From: Microbacterium sediminis
GTDB lineage: Bacteria; Actinomycetota; Actinomycetes; Actinomycetales; Microbacteriaceae
Assembly (NCBI RefSeq): GCF_004564075.1
Contig: NZ_CP038256.1
Span: 1,674,001 to 1,738,000 of the forward strand
DNA: 64,000 nt
Direction: 5' to 3'
The notes under the pieces are model-generated. The model was not told where the DNA came from. It made no database searches and saw only the letters and a program-made list of their open reading frames with translations. Position 1 is the stretch's first letter; each line of letters begins with the position of its first letter. The position numbers and the translations under genes were made by a program. Positions 34,399-43,079 of the stretch are shown here, in pieces.

Positions 34399-35252
34399 GC
34401 GAACCACCTCCTCGGCTCCGGCAGGCGGCCGATCCGGATCATGAGGCGGTAGGCCACGAACGAGACGACGGCGCCGGCGAGGATCAGGGCGACGCCCTCG
34501 GGGCTGGAGTAGGCGACCGCTCCCTCGGGGCGCGTCGCGAGCAGCACGAGGATCACCCACGGCGCCACGACGCCCAGCACGGCCGCGCCGCGCGTCCACG
34601 ACTGCCGCGACTCCACCTCCGCCCGCAGCGACGCCTCGGCCCGCACGGACGCGGACAGCGCCCGCAGCACCGGGACGAGCTCCGTGCCGCCCACCTGGCG
34701 CGCCATGCGCAGCGTCTCGACGATGCGGTCGGCCAGCGGATCGGCCAGCGCCTGCTTGAGCCGGTCGGCGCTGGAGTCGAAGTGCCCGGAGGCGGCCATG
34801 TCGCGCGCGAAGGCCGCGAACGGCCCGCGCAGCGACGGCGGCGCGGACTCCCCGAGACTGCCGATCGCGTCGGGAAGCGACATGCCGGCGCGCACCGACG
34901 AGATCAGCAGATCGCAGACATCGGGCCAGAGGCCGCGCCGCGCGCGGGCGAGCGCGAGCCGGCGCGAGCGCAGCCAGCCGATCGGCGCGGCGGCCCCGGC
35001 GATGAGCGCGGCGGCGGCGAGCGCGGCGACGCCCGTGGCGAGCCAGGCGATGGCGGCCGCGCCCAGGCCCGCGGCCGCGCAGCCGACGTACAGCACGCGC
35101 GGAGGCATGTGCGCGAAACCGGCGGACTCCAGCAGCCGGGCGGCCCGGCTCTCCTGCGCCGACTGCTCGGTGACCGGGCGCGGAGGCCACAGCCACGGCG
35201 AGGCGACCAGCAGGAGCCCCGCGGCGAGCGTCAGACCGAGCAGGATCGTCAC
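34395..35252 (-). CDS. tadB: Type II/IV secretion inner-membrane protein TadB
   Basis: A 285-residue partner of TadC. Helices lie at about 4-22, 55-90 and, near the C-terminus, 220-275. The central cytoplasmic T2SF domain has LWPDVCDLLISSVRAGMSLPDAI near 105-127 and the MARQVGGTELVPVLRALS stretch near 183-200. It starts at GTG 35252, overlapping the cpaF stop as GTGA. Gene order cpaF-tadB-tadC is standard for Tad systems. Confidence 0.85.
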   Translation of the reverse strand: MTILLGLTLAAGLLLVASPWLWPPRPVTEQSAQESRAARLLESAGFAHMPPRVLYVGCAAAGLGAAAIAWLATGVAALAAAALIAGAAAPIGWLRSRRLALARARRGLWPDVCDLLISSVRAGMSLPDAIGSLGESAPPSLRGPFAAFARDMAASGHFDSSADRLKQALADPLADRIVETLRMARQVGGTELVPVLRALSASVRAEASLRAEVESRQSWTRGAAVLGVVAPWVILVLLATRPEGAVAYSSPEGVALILAGAVVSFVAYRLMIRIGRLPEPRRWFA

Positions 35253-36466
35253 CAGCTCACCACCCGGGTGTCGGCATCGAGCCACGAACCGCCCTGCGCC
35301 GGCCGCGGCAGGCGGATCGGGGCACCGGGCGCGCTCTCGGGGGCGCGATACACCGACTCGGTCGCCACGGCGTCGTCCGTCACCTCGCCCGTGACCCGCG
35401 CGATCTCCCGGATCCGGCGCGACCCGTCGGGGCGCCGCTCGCAGTGCACCACGAGGTCGACGCCGCCCGCGATCGCCGGGAGCAGGAAGTCGCGATCGAT
35501 GTTGCGGCCGGCCAGCAGCGGCAGCATGGCCAGCTTGGCGAGGGCCTCGCTCGCCGAGTTCGCGTGGATCGTCGCGGCGCACGGCACGCCCGTGTTGAGC
35601 GCGAGCACGAGGTCGAGTGCCTCCGCGTCGCGCACCTCGCCGATCACGAGACGGTCGGGGCGCATGCGCAGCGCCTCCTTCACGAGCCGCCGCAGCGTGA
35701 TCTCCCCCGTGCCCTCCAGGCTCGGCTGGCGCCCCTGCAGGGCCACGAGATCCGGGGCGTCGACCCCGAGCTCGAACGTCTCCTCGACCGTGACGATCCG
35801 CGCCGTGCCGCACTCGCCCAGGAGCGCCGCGAGCAGGGTGGTCTTGCCCGCGTGGGTGGCGCCCGAGACGAGCACGCTCTCCCCCGCGCGCATCGCCGCG
35901 TGCAGAAGGTCGGCGCCCTCCGCCTCGATCGATCCGATGTCCACGAGCTCGTCGAGCGTGCGGTGACCGGAGAGGAAGCGGCGGATGTTGACCGCCCAGT
36001 GCCGCCGCGTGACGTCGGGGATCGCGACGTGCAGACGCGAGCCGTCCGGGAGCGAGGCGTCCACGAACGGCTGCGACAGATCCACGCGCCGCCCGGCCGC
36101 GTGCAGCATGCGCTCGACGAGGTCGCGCACCTCCTCGTCGGTCAGCTCCAGCGGCACGCGCTCGGTCACCCCGGCCCGGGCGAGGAAGATCCGATCGGGG
36201 GCGTTGATCCACAGCTCCTCGACCCGGGGATCACGAAGGTACGGATCCAGCGGCCCCCACCCGCTCATCGCCGCGAGCAGCGAGCGCACCACCCCCGGCT
36301 CGTCGTCGATGGGCGCCGCGCCGCGCGCGAGGGCGAGATCGCTGTACCGGCGCACCTCGACCGCGACGGCGTGCTGCGCCGCCACGGCATCGCGCGCGGG
36401 GTCGATGCCGTCCTCGCGCAGGCGCCGGCGCACGCGCTCGATGAGGTCGGCGTGCAGGGAGTCCAC
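35249..36466 (-). CDS. cpaF: Tad/Flp pilus assembly ATPase CpaF (TadA)
   Basis: A 405-residue hexameric secretion ATPase powering pilus extension (and in some Tad systems retraction). N-terminal domain 1-175, then Walker A GATHAGKTT at 202-210, an acidic Walker-B-like VIGEVRDAEALDL near 284-296, and the conserved RRHWAVNIRR arginine block at 154-163. It is the first gene of the operon; no cpaE/ssd, cpaB or prepilin peptidase gene lies upstream, so these must be elsewhere. tRNA-Leu lies 125 bases upstream on the other strand. Confidence 0.93.
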   Translation of the reverse strand: MDSLHADLIERVRRRLREDGIDPARDAVAAQHAVAVEVRRYSDLALARGAAPIDDEPGVVRSLLAAMSGWGPLDPYLRDPRVEELWINAPDRIFLARAGVTERVPLELTDEEVRDLVERMLHAAGRRVDLSQPFVDASLPDGSRLHVAIPDVTRRHWAVNIRRFLSGHRTLDELVDIGSIEAEGADLLHAAMRAGESVLVSGATHAGKTTLLAALLGECGTARIVTVEETFELGVDAPDLVALQGRQPSLEGTGEITLRRLVKEALRMRPDRLVIGEVRDAEALDLVLALNTGVPCAATIHANSASEALAKLAMLPLLAGRNIDRDFLLPAIAGGVDLVVHCERRPDGSRRIREIARVTGEVTDDAVATESVYRAPESAPGAPIRLPRPAQGGSWLDADTRVVSW

Positions 36467-36505
36467 GCGGGGATCCTCACACAGCAGCGAGGTCCGCCGC
36501 GGAAG

Positions 36506-36514
36506 TTATCCACA
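36506..36514 (+). promoter_or_regulatory. Perfect DnaA-box sequence
   Basis: TTATCCACA, the DnaA-box consensus, lies in the 125-bp non-coding gap between cpaF and tRNA-Leu. Its six A/T bases make a chance hit unlikely but not impossible in this GC-rich DNA. Only one box is seen, so this is not an origin; it may titrate DnaA or influence the flanking promoters. Confidence 0.4.
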
Positions 36515-36591
36515 GCGCCAAACACCGGCGGATCATGGGGATCTCCCCCTCGTCGGCATCAGGGGCCGTCAGTAGACTGAACGAATCGCTC

Positions 36592-36673
36592 GCGGGAGTG
36601 GTGAAACCGGTAGACACGCAGGATTTAGGTTCCTGTGCCTCTGGGCGTGTGGGTTCGAGTCCCACCTTCCGCA
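36592..36673 (+). tRNA. tRNA-Leu (anticodon TAG)
   Basis: An 82-nt tRNA with a long variable arm. The acceptor GCGGGAG pairs with CTTCCGC, with discriminator A. The anticodon stem CAGGA/TCCTG encloses TTTAGGT with anticodon UAG, and the T arm reads GTGGGTTCGAGTCCCAC. A TAGACT hexamer (36573-36578) lies 13 bases upstream as a likely -10. CCA is not encoded. Confidence 0.97.
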
Positions 36674-36726
36674 CGGGCGGTCGGGGCATCCGCCCTCGCC
36701 GTCACCTTCCTTCAGACAGGAACCCC

Positions 36727-37422
36727 TTGCACCACACAGCTCTCATCCCCTGGCTCGACCCGGAGACGATCATCACGATCGCCGGCCCGTGGGCGCTGCT
36801 GGTCGTGTGCCTCATCGTGTTCGCCGAGACCGGGCTCCTCGTCGGGTTCATCCTCCCCGGCGACACGCTCCTCATCATCGCGGGCCTGCTCACGCACACC
36901 AATCTCGTCTTCGGCGTCAACATCTGGATCGTGGCGCTGCTCATCGGCCTGTCGGCCTTCGTCGGCGGCGAGGTCGGGTATCTCATCGGCCACAAGGGCG
37001 GTCCGGCCCTGTTCGAGCGCCGCGAGTCAGGCCTATTCAGCCGCAAGAACGTCGCCCGGACGAACGCGTTCTTCCAGCGCTTCGGCGGCCTGACGATCAT
37101 CGTCGCCCGGTTCGTGCCGATCGTGCGCACCTTCGCGCCCGTCGCGGCGGGCATCGGCCACATGCCGTGGCGCCGGTACACGCTGTACAACCTCATCGGC
37201 GCCGTGATCTGGGGCGCGGGGCTGACGCTGTTCGGCTACGTGATCGCGTTCATCCCGTGGGTGCGCGACTTCGTCACGCAGTACATCGACCTCATCCTTC
37301 TCGCCGCGGTCGCGGGGACGGCCGTGTTCGTGCTGTGGCATTACCTGAAGGAGCGCCGCACCGTGCGCCGCGAGCTCGCGGCCGGCACGCCGGAGCCCGT
37401 GATCGAGCCCCAGATCGACTGA
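36727..37422 (+). CDS. DedA-family membrane protein
   Basis: A 231-residue DedA/SNARE-associated-type protein, now thought to act as lipid flippases (for undecaprenyl phosphate or phosphatidylethanolamine) in other bacteria. Hydrophobic segments lie at about 17-37, 52-80, 140-170 and 180-200. Conserved blocks are FAETGLLVGFILPGDTLL near 30-47, and RFGGLTIIVARFVPIVRTFAPVAAG near 113-137 with the family arginine pair. The start is taken as TTG 36727 with AGGA 6 bases upstream; no ATG or GTG fits better. It follows tRNA-Leu by 53 bases and is convergent with ku. Confidence 0.9.
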   Translation: MHHTALIPWLDPETIITIAGPWALLVVCLIVFAETGLLVGFILPGDTLLIIAGLLTHTNLVFGVNIWIVALLIGLSAFVGGEVGYLIGHKGGPALFERRESGLFSRKNVARTNAFFQRFGGLTIIVARFVPIVRTFAPVAAGIGHMPWRRYTLYNLIGAVIWGAGLTLFGYVIAFIPWVRDFVTQYIDLILLAAVAGTAVFVLWHYLKERRTVRRELAAGTPEPVIEPQID

Positions 37423-38226
37423 TCAGCTCGCGGTCTTCTTCGTCTGCCGCGACTTCTCCACGCTCGCGCGCAGGGCCTCCATGAGGTCGATGACCTCGCC
37501 GCCGGTCTCCTCCTCGTCGCGGCCGAACGTCGCGTCCGTGTCGATGGCATCGCCCTGCTCGAGCTTGGCCTCGATGAGCGTGCGCAGCTCCTTCTGGTAC
37601 TCGTCGACGAACTCGTCCGGGTCGAAGTCGCCCGAGTAGCTCTCGACGAGGTTGGCCGACAGCTCGAGCTCCTTCTTGCTCACCGTGGGCGAGTCCTCCA
37701 GCGACGGGAACGACACCTGCCGCACCTCGTCGGCCCACAGCAGGGTCTGCAGCATGAGCACGTCGCCGCGCACCCGCAGCGCCGCGAGCCGGGTCTTCTG
37801 CCGCAGCGAGAACCGCACGATCGCCGTGCGATCGGTGCGCTCGAGGGTCTCCCGCAGCAGCACGTACGCCTTCGGCGACTTGGAGTCGGGCTCGAGGTAG
37901 TACGCCTTGTCGAACGTGATCGGGTCGACCTGCTCGCTGGGCACGAACTCGACCACGTCGATCTCGCGGCTGCGCTCGGCCGGCAGCGCCTTGAGGTCCT
38001 CGTCGGTGAGCACCACGGTGCGCTCGCCGTCGTCGTAGGCGCGATCGATGTCGGCGTAGGCGACCACCTCGCCGCACACCTCGCACTTGCGCTGGTATCG
38101 GATGCGCCCGCCGTCGGCGTTGTGCACCTGGTGCAGCGACACGTCGTGGTCCTCGGTCGCGGCGTAGAGCTTGACCGGCACGTTGACGAGCCCGAAGGTG
38201 AGCGCGCCCTTCCAGATCGATCGCAT
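37423..38226 (-). CDS. ku: Non-homologous end-joining protein Ku
   Basis: Homodimeric ring that binds DNA ends and recruits LigD. It has 267 residues from ATG 38226 (MRSIWKGAL, the standard beginning of bacterial Ku); a GTG at 38241 would add 5 residues. The Ku core spans residues 1-240, including FGLVNVPVKLYAATEDHDVSLHQVH and a CEVCGEVV motif near 49-56. The C-terminal tail is Lys/Glu-rich with SRQTKKTAS at the end, like the short tails that help DNA threading in other species. Divergent from ligD over a 70-bp gap. Confidence 0.95.
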   Translation of the reverse strand: MRSIWKGALTFGLVNVPVKLYAATEDHDVSLHQVHNADGGRIRYQRKCEVCGEVVAYADIDRAYDDGERTVVLTDEDLKALPAERSREIDVVEFVPSEQVDPITFDKAYYLEPDSKSPKAYVLLRETLERTDRTAIVRFSLRQKTRLAALRVRGDVLMLQTLLWADEVRQVSFPSLEDSPTVSKKELELSANLVESYSGDFDPDEFVDEYQKELRTLIEAKLEQGDAIDTDATFGRDEEETGGEVIDLMEALRASVEKSRQTKKTAS

Positions 38227-38296
38227 GGCAACAGTGAACACCGCTCACACCAGTCACACCAGCCCTTGACACCGCCGCGGGCCCTACCCTGGGCTC

Positions 38297-40729
38297 ATGG
38301 CAGGCGGCGAGGGGGCGGCGCAGACGGTGCGCGTGGGGTCGCGCCGCGTGCGGATCACCAACCTCGACAAGGTCGTCTACCCCGAGACCGGCACCACGAA
38401 GGGCGAGGTGATCGGGTACTACTCGCGCATCGCCCCGCTGCTGCTGCCGCACCTGGCCGATCGGCCCGTCACCCGCAAGCGGTGGGTGGACGGCGTGGGC
38501 ACCGCCGACGATCCCGCGCCGTCGTTCTTCGCCAAGGACCTGGAGGCCGGCGCCCCGGACTGGATCCCCCGCCGCCGCATCGAGCACTCCACCGGCGCGA
38601 AGGAGTACCCGATCGTCGAGGAGACCGCCGCGCTCGTCTATCTCGCGCAGGTGGCGAGCCTCGAGCTGCACGTGCCGCAGTGGACGTTCGACGCCCGCGG
38701 CGAGCGCCGAGGCCCCAACCGCCTGGTGCTCGATCTGGATCCCGGCCCGGGCGTGGGGCTGCCCGAGTGCGCGGAGGTGGCCCGCTGGGCCCGATCGATC
38801 CTCGGCGGCATGGGGCTCGAGCCGCTGCCGGTGACGAGCGGCAGCAAGGGAATCCACCTGTACGCGGCGCTGCCGGGCGACCAGTCGAGCGACGCGATCT
38901 CGGCCGTCGCCCGCGAGCTGGCGCGCGCCCTGGAGGCCGATCACCCCGACCTCGTGGTGAGCACCATGAGCAAGGCGGCGCGGCCGGGCAAGGTGTTCGT
39001 GGACTGGAGCCAGAACAACGGCAAGAAGACCACGGTCTCCCCCTACTCGCTCCGCGGCCGCGCGAGGCCCTGGGTCGCGGCACCGCGCACCTGGGAGGAG
39101 CTGGACGATCCCGACCTGCGGCACCTGCTGCTGGACGAGGTGCTGGAGCGGGCGGAGCGGATCGGCGATCCCCTCGCGCCGCTCGTGCCGCGTGGCGAGG
39201 GGCCGCTCGCCTCGTACATCGCCAAGCGGCGCGCCGATCGCACGCCCGAGCCGGTGCCCGAGTCCGCCCGCCCCGACGGCACCGAGCACGGGAACCGCTT
39301 CGTCATCCAGGAGCATCACGCCACCCGCCTGCACTGGGACGTGCGCCTGGAGCGCGACGGCGTGCTCGTGAACTGGGCCGTGCCGAAGGGCATCCCGTCC
39401 ACGACGACGAAGAACAACCTCGCGGTGCAGACCGAGAACCACCCGATCGAGTACCTCGACTTTCACGGCGTGATTCCGAAGGGCCAGTACGGCGCGGGCG
39501 TCATGACGATCTGGGACGCCGGCACGTACGAGACGCACAAGTGGCGCGACGACGAGATCATCGTCACGCTCACCGGCCGCGAGGACGGGCCACTGGGCGG
39601 TCCCGTCCGGGTGGCGCTGATCCGCACCGACGGGCAGGGCGAGAAGTCGAGCTGGCTCCTGCACCGCACCAAGACCGACGCGCTGGGCGCGCCGCAGCCC
39701 GACGGCCCGCCCGTGGTGCCGTGGAGCGAGCCGCCGCTGGACGAACCGGCCGCTCCCCCGGCCGACGATCGCTTCGCCCCGATGCTCGCCGTGGCGGGGA
39801 CCGCGCCGGCCGCGCGCGACCTGATCCGCCGCGGGGGCGATCCGTGGGTCGAGTTCAAGTGGGACGGGGTGCGGGCCGTCGCGCACTGGTCCGGCGGGGT
39901 GCTGCGCCTGCGCGCCCGCTCGGGCACTGACATCACGCTGCGCTATCCGGAGCTGTCGAACCCGGGCGCGGCGCGGATCGATGCCGACGAGGCCGTGCTC
40001 GACGGCGAGATCGTCGCCCTCGACGCCGCGGGGCGCCCGAGCTTCTCGCGGCTGCAGGAGCGGATGCATCTCACGCGCGCGATGGACATCCAGCGGGTCG
40101 CGCCGCGGGTGCCGGTGCGGCTGTACCTGTTCGACGCGCTCGAGGTGGACGGCCGCGACCTCACCGGCCGGCCGCTGTCCGAGCGGCGCGCCGCGCTGGA
40201 GCGGGTCGCCGCCGACCCCGGCGCCGCGATCGACGTGCCGCCCGTCGCCGACGACCTCGACGTGGCCCTCGAGACCGCCCGGCGCCTCGACCTGGAGGGC
40301 GTCGTGGTGAAGGATCCGCGCTCGCCCTATCGCCGCGGCGTGCGCAGCGAGGAGTGGCTCAAGCTCAAGCTGACCCGGACGCAGTCGGTGGTGATCGGCG
40401 GCATCAATCCGGGCCAGGGCAATCGCGAGGGCACGATCGGATCGCTGCTGCTGGGCATCCCCGACGGCGACCGGCTGCGCTACGTCGGCAAGGTCGGCAC
40501 GGGCTTCGGCGAGCGGGAGCTGCGGCGGCTGCAGGACCTGCTGCGGCCCGTCGGCGACAGCCCGTTCGCCGAGGTGCCGCGGCCGCAGGCCCGCCTGGCA
40601 CGGTGGGTCGCGCCGGAGCACGTCGCCGAAGTGGAGTTCTCGGAGTGGACCCCGGGCGGCAATCTGCGTCACCCCCGCTGGCGCGGGCTCCGCCCCGACC
40701 TCACCCCGGGGGACGTCGTCGCGGAGTAG
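38297..40729 (+). CDS. ligD: Multifunctional ATP-dependent DNA ligase LigD (polymerase - phosphoesterase - ligase)
   Basis: An 810-residue end-joining enzyme with three domains in mycobacterial order. Primase-polymerase domain: residues ~15-300 with LDLD aspartates at 145-148. 3'-phosphoesterase: ~335-460 with QEHHATRLHWDVRLE, His/Asp ligands at 340-348. Ligase: ~490-800 with catalytic Lys521 in EFKWDGVR. With Ku it repairs double-strand breaks, filling and cleaning ends before sealing. TACCCT is 6 bases before the ATG, so probably leaderless. Divergently paired with ku. Confidence 0.96.
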   Translation: MAGGEGAAQTVRVGSRRVRITNLDKVVYPETGTTKGEVIGYYSRIAPLLLPHLADRPVTRKRWVDGVGTADDPAPSFFAKDLEAGAPDWIPRRRIEHSTGAKEYPIVEETAALVYLAQVASLELHVPQWTFDARGERRGPNRLVLDLDPGPGVGLPECAEVARWARSILGGMGLEPLPVTSGSKGIHLYAALPGDQSSDAISAVARELARALEADHPDLVVSTMSKAARPGKVFVDWSQNNGKKTTVSPYSLRGRARPWVAAPRTWEELDDPDLRHLLLDEVLERAERIGDPLAPLVPRGEGPLASYIAKRRADRTPEPVPESARPDGTEHGNRFVIQEHHATRLHWDVRLERDGVLVNWAVPKGIPSTTTKNNLAVQTENHPIEYLDFHGVIPKGQYGAGVMTIWDAGTYETHKWRDDEIIVTLTGREDGPLGGPVRVALIRTDGQGEKSSWLLHRTKTDALGAPQPDGPPVVPWSEPPLDEPAAPPADDRFAPMLAVAGTAPAARDLIRRGGDPWVEFKWDGVRAVAHWSGGVLRLRARSGTDITLRYPELSNPGAARIDADEAVLDGEIVALDAAGRPSFSRLQERMHLTRAMDIQRVAPRVPVRLYLFDALEVDGRDLTGRPLSERRAALERVAADPGAAIDVPPVADDLDVALETARRLDLEGVVVKDPRSPYRRGVRSEEWLKLKLTRTQSVVIGGINPGQGNREGTIGSLLLGIPDGDRLRYVGKVGTGFGERELRRLQDLLRPVGDSPFAEVPRPQARLARWVAPEHVAEVEFSEWTPGGNLRHPRWRGLRPDLTPGDVVAE

Positions 40730-40748
40730 GCACCAGAGCTCTCGACTC

Positions 40749-40784
40749 GGTCGACGAGCCCGTGCTGATCACGGCTCGTCGACC
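40749..40784. terminator. Inverted repeat between convergent ligD and rdgB
   Basis: Perfect 12-bp arms GGTCGACGAGCC (40749-40760) and its complement (40773-40784) around a 12-base loop, in the gap between convergent genes. No T run follows in either direction, so it may act as a weak two-way terminator or be a repeat remnant. Confidence 0.4.
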
Positions 40785-40862
40785 GGAGCGCGCAGCCCGG
40801 AGCGGAGACGGGCCGAGCGCAGCGCCGCAGGCGCGGAGTCGAGGCCGATGCCGGCCGAGTCC

Positions 40863-41456
40863 CTACAGCGCGGCGAGGAGGGGGCCGAGCTCCTGGAAGG
40901 CGCGGGCGCGGTGCGAGACGGCGTTCTTCTCGTGCGCCGTGAACTCGCCCACCGATCGCTCCCGACCGTCCTGACCATCGGGGATGAAGATCGGGTCGTA
41001 GCCGAATCCGCCCTCGCCGCGCGGCTCCTCGGCGAGGCGCCCGGGCCAGATGCCCTCGACGGTGTGCTCGATGCCGCCGGGCGTGACGATCGCGATCGTC
41101 GAGTTGTAGTGGGCGGTGCGATACGGATCGCGGATGTCGGAGAGCTGATCGAGCAGCAGCGCGAGGTTGGCCCGATCGTCCTTCGCGTGCCCGGCCCAGT
41201 AGGCACTGAACACGCCGGGCGAGCCGCCCAGCACGTGCACGCAGATGCCCGAGTCGTCGGCGAGCGCGGGAAGCCCGGTGTGGGCCGAGGCCGCGCGCGC
41301 CTTGATGAGCGCGTTCTCGGCGAACGAGACGCCGTCCTCCACCGGCTCGGGGCCGTCGTACGCGACGACCTCGAGGTCGGGGCGGATCGTGGCCACGATC
41401 GCCTGGAACTCGGCGACCTTGTGCGCGTTGTGCGTCGCCAGCACCACCCGGCTCAC
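40863..41456 (-). CDS. rdgB: Non-canonical purine NTP pyrophosphatase (RdgB/HAM1)
   Basis: Hydrolyses ITP, XTP and their deoxy forms so that they are not built into DNA or RNA. It has 197 residues with [11 protein letters not shown] at about 7-17, LADDSGICV near 70-78 (metal-binding) and [11 protein letters not shown] near 150-160. The GTG start overlaps the rph stop as GTGA. The pair rph-rdgB is common across bacteria. The order murI-rph-rdgB on one strand suggests a single unit. Confidence 0.95.
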   Translation of the reverse strand: MSRVVLATHNAHKVAEFQAIVATIRPDLEVVAYDGPEPVEDGVSFAENALIKARAASAHTGLPALADDSGICVHVLGGSPGVFSAYWAGHAKDDRANLALLLDQLSDIRDPYRTAHYNSTIAIVTPGGIEHTVEGIWPGRLAEEPRGEGGFGYDPIFIPDGQDGRERSVGEFTAHEKNAVSHRARAFQELGPLLAAL

Positions 41457-42196
41457 GAGCGCTCCTCCGCCAGCACCGCCTTCTGGATCGCGGTGAGGTC
41501 GGCGCATCCCTTGGCGCCGAGCTCGAGCAGCGCGTCGAGCTCGGCCTTGTCGAACGGCGCGCCCTCGGCGGTGCCCTGCACCTCGATGAACTTCCCCGTG
41601 CCGGTCATCACGATGTTCATGTCGGTATCGGCGCGGGAGTCCTCGACGTACGGCAGGTCGAGCATGGGGCGCCCGTCGATGATGCCGACCGAGATCGCGG
41701 CGACCGAGTCGCGCAGCGGGGTGGCCTTCTTGGCGATGAAGCCCTTCTCGCGCCCCCACTCGATCGCGTCGGCGAGGGCGACGTAGGCGCCCGTGATCGA
41801 GGCGGTGCGGGTGCCGCCGTCGGCCTGCAGCACGTCGCAGTCGATGACGATCGTGTTCTCACCGAGCGCCTTCGTGTCGACCACGGCGCGCAGGGCGCGG
41901 CCGATCAGGCGCGAGATCTCGTGCGTGCGCCCGCCGATGCGGCCCTTCACGCTCTCGCGGTCGCTGCGGTCGTTGGTCGCCCGCGGCAGCATGGCGTACT
42001 CGGCGGTGACCCAGCCGCGGCCCTTGCCGGTGAGCCAGCGCGGCACGCCGTTGGTGAACGAGGCGGTGACGAGCACCTTCGTCTGCCCGAACGAGATGAG
42101 CGCCGAGCCCTCGGCCTGCGCGCTCCAGCCCCGTTCGATCGTGACGGGGCGCAGCTCGTCGAGGGCGCGGCCGTCCGCGCGCGGTGATTCGGTCAT
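41453..42196 (-). CDS. rph: Ribonuclease PH
   Basis: Phosphate-dependent 3'-5' exoribonuclease that trims tRNA 3' ends; forms a hexameric ring. It has 247 residues with [21 protein letters not shown] near 22-42, [29 protein letters not shown] arginine-rich segment near 68-93, and [19 protein letters not shown] near 117-135. ATG at 42196 follows GGGAG. It lies 7 bases after murI and overlaps rdgB. Confidence 0.95.
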   Translation of the reverse strand: MTESPRADGRALDELRPVTIERGWSAQAEGSALISFGQTKVLVTASFTNGVPRWLTGKGRGWVTAEYAMLPRATNDRSDRESVKGRIGGRTHEISRLIGRALRAVVDTKALGENTIVIDCDVLQADGGTRTASITGAYVALADAIEWGREKGFIAKKATPLRDSVAAISVGIIDGRPMLDLPYVEDSRADTDMNIVMTGTGKFIEVQGTAEGAPFDKAELDALLELGAKGCADLTAIQKAVLAEERS

Positions 42197-42203
42197 GATC
42201 TCC

Positions 42204-43028
42204 CTATCGGGTGGTGGGCAGGTCGATGGCGCCGGTGCGCACGAGGCGCACGTCGCGCACCTCGCGGCCCAGCAGGCGGTTGGCGAGAGCGGTGAAGGTG
42301 GCGGTGTCGGCGCCGGTGGCCTCGTACACGTGGCGCGGCGTCGCATCGGCGCCGGCCAGCAGGTCGCGACTGACGAGCTCGCGGTAGACGTCCTTGGCCG
42401 TCTCGCTGTCGCTGGAGACGAGCGAGACCTCGGGGCCCATGACATAGCTGATCGCGCCCGTGAGGAACGGGTAGTGGGTGCAGCCGAGCACGAGCGTGTC
42501 GACGTCGGCGGCCCGCAGCGGGGCGAGGTACTCCTCGGCCACGGCGAGCAGCTCGGGGGTGTCGGTGATGCCCGCCTCGACGAACTCGACGAACCGCGGG
42601 CAGGCCGCCGTGAACACCTCCACGCCCGGGGCGATGCCGAGCATGTCCTGATACGCGCCCGATCCAATCGTGCCCTGGGTGCCGATCACGCCGATGCGGC
42701 CGGTGCGGGTGGTGGCGATCGCCGTGCGCACGGCGGGGCGGATGACCTCGATCACCGGCACGGCGTAGCGCTCGCGCGCGTCGTGCAGCATGGCGGCCGA
42801 GGCCGTGTTGCAGGCGATCACGAGCATCTTCACGCCCTGGTCGACGAGCGAGTCGAGCACCTCGAGGGCGTAGCGGCGCACATCGGCGATCGGCTTGGGG
42901 CCGTAGGGCGAATGCAGGGTGTCGCCGATGTACAGCAGGGACTCGCGCGGCAGCTGGTCGCCGATCGCTCGGGCGACCGTGAGACCGCCCACCCCGGAGT
43001 CGAAGATCCCGATCGGCGCGTCATCCAT
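42204..43028 (-). CDS. murI: Glutamate racemase
   Basis: Makes D-glutamate for peptidoglycan in the cytoplasm. It has 274 residues with the substrate loop [11 protein letters not shown] at 8-18 and the two catalytic cysteines at 73 (IACNTAS) and 183 (LGCTHYPF), which act as acid and base. TACCCT is 7 bases before the ATG (43036-43041), with GGAGGGG between, so it could be leaderless or use a ribosome binding site. First gene of murI-rph-rdgB; divergent from pncB. Confidence 0.95.
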   Translation of the reverse strand: MDDAPIGIFDSGVGGLTVARAIGDQLPRESLLYIGDTLHSPYGPKPIADVRRYALEVLDSLVDQGVKMLVIACNTASAAMLHDARERYAVPVIEVIRPAVRTAIATTRTGRIGVIGTQGTIGSGAYQDMLGIAPGVEVFTAACPRFVEFVEAGITDTPELLAVAEEYLAPLRAADVDTLVLGCTHYPFLTGAISYVMGPEVSLVSSDSETAKDVYRELVSRDLLAGADATPRHVYEATGADTATFTALANRLLGREVRDVRLVRTGAIDLPTTR

Positions 43029-43079
43029 CCCCTCCAGGGTAGTCGCTGCCCGGTGCGCGCCCGCCGCTAGAGTGAGGCC

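Noticed and set aside
38266..38290. TTGACA ... TACCCT as a classical promoter for ligD
   Set aside because: The spacer is 13 bases, far from 17. Only the TACCCT at leaderless distance is kept as meaningful.
37292..40672. 1100-codon open frame on the minus strand opposite ligD
   Set aside because: Shadow of ligD and the end of the DedA gene; no recognisable protein features. The same holds for the long frames opposite thrS and the SDR region (56.3-59.3 kb).
40730..40862. Degenerate interspersed repeat after ligD
   Set aside because: Apart from the 12-bp inverted repeat nothing here recurs within the window, so a repeat family cannot be supported.
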